From a virus: a stretch of 64,000 bases of DNA. Position 1 is the first letter of the stretch. Every line of letters begins with the position of its first letter. The position numbers and the translations under genes are program-made. Below are positions 63,046 to 64,000 of the stretch, piece after piece. The notes below the pieces were generated by a model, which had not been told where the DNA came from, searched no databases, and saw only the letters and a list, made by a program, of their open reading frames with translations. Location of the stretch: positions 1 through 64,000 of IMG/VR virus record IMGVR_UViG_3300033182_001261; one strand, 5' to 3'.

Positions 63046-64000
63046 TTACCAATTATATTCTTCTGCTTTTTTCATCCAACCCCTAACCTCCTTTTCTATT
63101 TTTCTCCAATCATCATAGAAATACTTTTCCTCAACCACTGGCAAATCTAATGAAGTGCTTTGTTGCCAAGACCTTACAGATTCTTCCCTATTATAAAGTT
63201 CATCCTCTTTATCTCTAAAATTTTTATCAGTTTCTGAAAAAGGTAGGTCATTATCAAAGTCATTTTTATTTGGACCACTGTTCTCTTCATTTAATGATTG
63301 AGGTTCACCACTTTCCTGTTTTTCCTCTGTTTTTTCATTTTGTTCATCTTCACCAGAGTCACTGAATTTAATATTCTGAGATTTATCTGTTGAGGATTTT
63401 GGTTCACCTTCTCCATTTTCCTGCTTCTGCTTTTCTTCATCCTTTCTCTTCTTTTCTTCTTTACAGTATTCGAAGAGTTTTTCTGCCAGAGATACAACAT
63501 CTTCCCAAGTTTTGAGATTTGACATTTCTTTAATATATTCTCTTTCCTCTTGTGTAAATTCAACTCCGCAGTTGAGTTCTCCTAATTTCGAATGTAGGTT
63601 GAGTCTATCAATCAACAACATTCCTTGAAGTTCATCCTGACTCATATTCCGAACTCCGAAGAAATCATTATCAAAAAGTTCTTTGTAACCTATCTTGAAT
63701 GAACTTCTCAGTCCAGGAAACTTATCTTGTATCATCCTTTCAATTCTAGCATCTTCAACAACATTCAGAAAACTTTTGAAGTTTGCTCCTTTTTCGTCTA
63801 TTGCTGTGTGCCATCCCTCTTTCGGTGTATTGAGAGCATGTGAAACTTCATGCCCTATTAAAAGGTCATAAACATTTTCAGAAAGGTTTGCGAATTCTGG
63901 AAGAAACAGAGTTCTGGACTCCAAATCAAATGCGGCTGTTGGGTAATGTTGTCTATGAACAACAGAAATATTTTCCTGAGACATTAACTTACCGACGATA
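63046..64000 (-). CDS. HExxH peptidase-like partner of VWA protein, copy B (5' end outside)
   Basis: The ATG at 63984 is not the true start: upstream codons to the window edge read 'IVGKL', aligning with 'TLAKLM' of copy A, so the gene continues past 64000. 'DVYDLLIGHEVSHALNTP' and 'LNVVEDARIERMIQDKFPGL' repeat the copy-A zinc-site pattern; the acidic linker ('SDSGEDEQNEKTEEKQESGE') is also kept. C-terminus ends 'RGWMKKAEEYNW'. Confidence 0.82.
   Translation of the reverse strand, partial: IVGKLMSQENISVVHRQHYPTAAFDLESRTLFLPEFANLSENVYDLLIGHEVSHALNTPKEGWHTAIDEKGANFKSFLNVVEDARIERMIQDKFPGLRSSFKIGYKELFDNDFFGVRNMSQDELQGMLLIDRLNLHSKLGELNCGVEFTQEEREYIKEMSNLKTWEDVVSLAEKLFEYCKEEKKRKDEEKQKQENGEGEPKSSTDKSQNIKFSDSGEDEQNEKTEEKQESGEPQSLNEENSGPNKNDFDNDLPFSETDKNFRDKEDELYNREESVRSWQQSTSLDLPVVEEKYFYDDWRKIEKEVRGWMKKAEEYNW

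Noticed and set aside
1-64000. Prophage or plasmid origin, CRISPR arrays, insertion sequences
   Set aside because: No integrase, attachment repeat, partition gene, regularly spaced repeat array or transposase was found; the gene content is that of a virulent phage.

Overview
The window is one contiguous piece of a low-GC, virulent tailed-phage genome, most likely a T4-like myovirus of a Gram-negative host. The T4-type evidence is a gp61-type primase, a T4-type RNase H, an ATP-dependent DNA ligase, T4-late-like TATAAATA boxes, and N-terminal peptides that look like T4 capsid-targeting sequences. An overlapping inner-membrane/lipoprotein spanin pair points to a host with an outer membrane. The host itself cannot be named from the sequence. 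Genes are packed tightly, often with ATGA overlaps. One tRNA (Asp, GTC) is present. No rRNA, CRISPR array, integrase or insertion sequence was seen.

Layout. 0-36 kb is read almost entirely rightward. In order it holds a RimK/RimB-like ligase-protease fusion, small virion-like proteins, a zincin, FtsH, spanins, primase, an IMPDH/GMPR enzyme, a B12-dependent ribonucleotide reductase split by a mini-intein, RuvC-like nuclease, RNase H, a secreted HtrA protease, a membrane-anchored receiver-domain protein and dUTPase. It continues with a five-gene sugar cluster (21.3-25.0 kb), then a run of proteins with capsid-targeting-like N-termini (26.4-32.7 kb), interrupted by one inverted nuclease-like gene, and ends in small early-type genes. 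Transcription converges at about 36.0-36.5 kb. 36.5-64 kb is read mostly leftward. It holds many small early genes under near-consensus sigma70 promoters, an AAA+ ATPase, MazG-like protein, DNA ligase, VWA protein, peptidase-like protein and (p)ppGpp-hydrolase-like protein. A small virion island with a subtilisin-like protease is read rightward (51.2-53.4 kb). After it come glycine-rich proteins, a TET/JBP-like dioxygenase overlapping a glycosyltransferase, and a second AAA/VWA/peptidase set running off the window end.

How the parts may work together. Two leftward loci (40.1-48.7 kb and 60.3-64.0 kb) carry the same ordered set: HExxH protein, VWA protein, CobS/MoxR-like AAA+ ATPase, and a fourth small protein. 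This duplicated module is the best candidate for an undescribed system here. The second candidate is a set of proteins (J-domain protein, HAD phosphatase, ATP-grasp/retropepsin fusion and others) that share an N-terminal tag ending in [LI]-x-E, the T4 prohead-protease consensus; they would be packaged in the head and injected. Regulation is unusually legible. Twenty-eight sigma70-like promoters were read, 27 with exactly 17-bp spacers, many sharing a conserved leader. Several genes have a late-type or -10 box about 5 nt before the ATG and no ribosome binding site, suggesting leaderless mRNAs. All functions are read from the sequence and from memory of families; no search was run.
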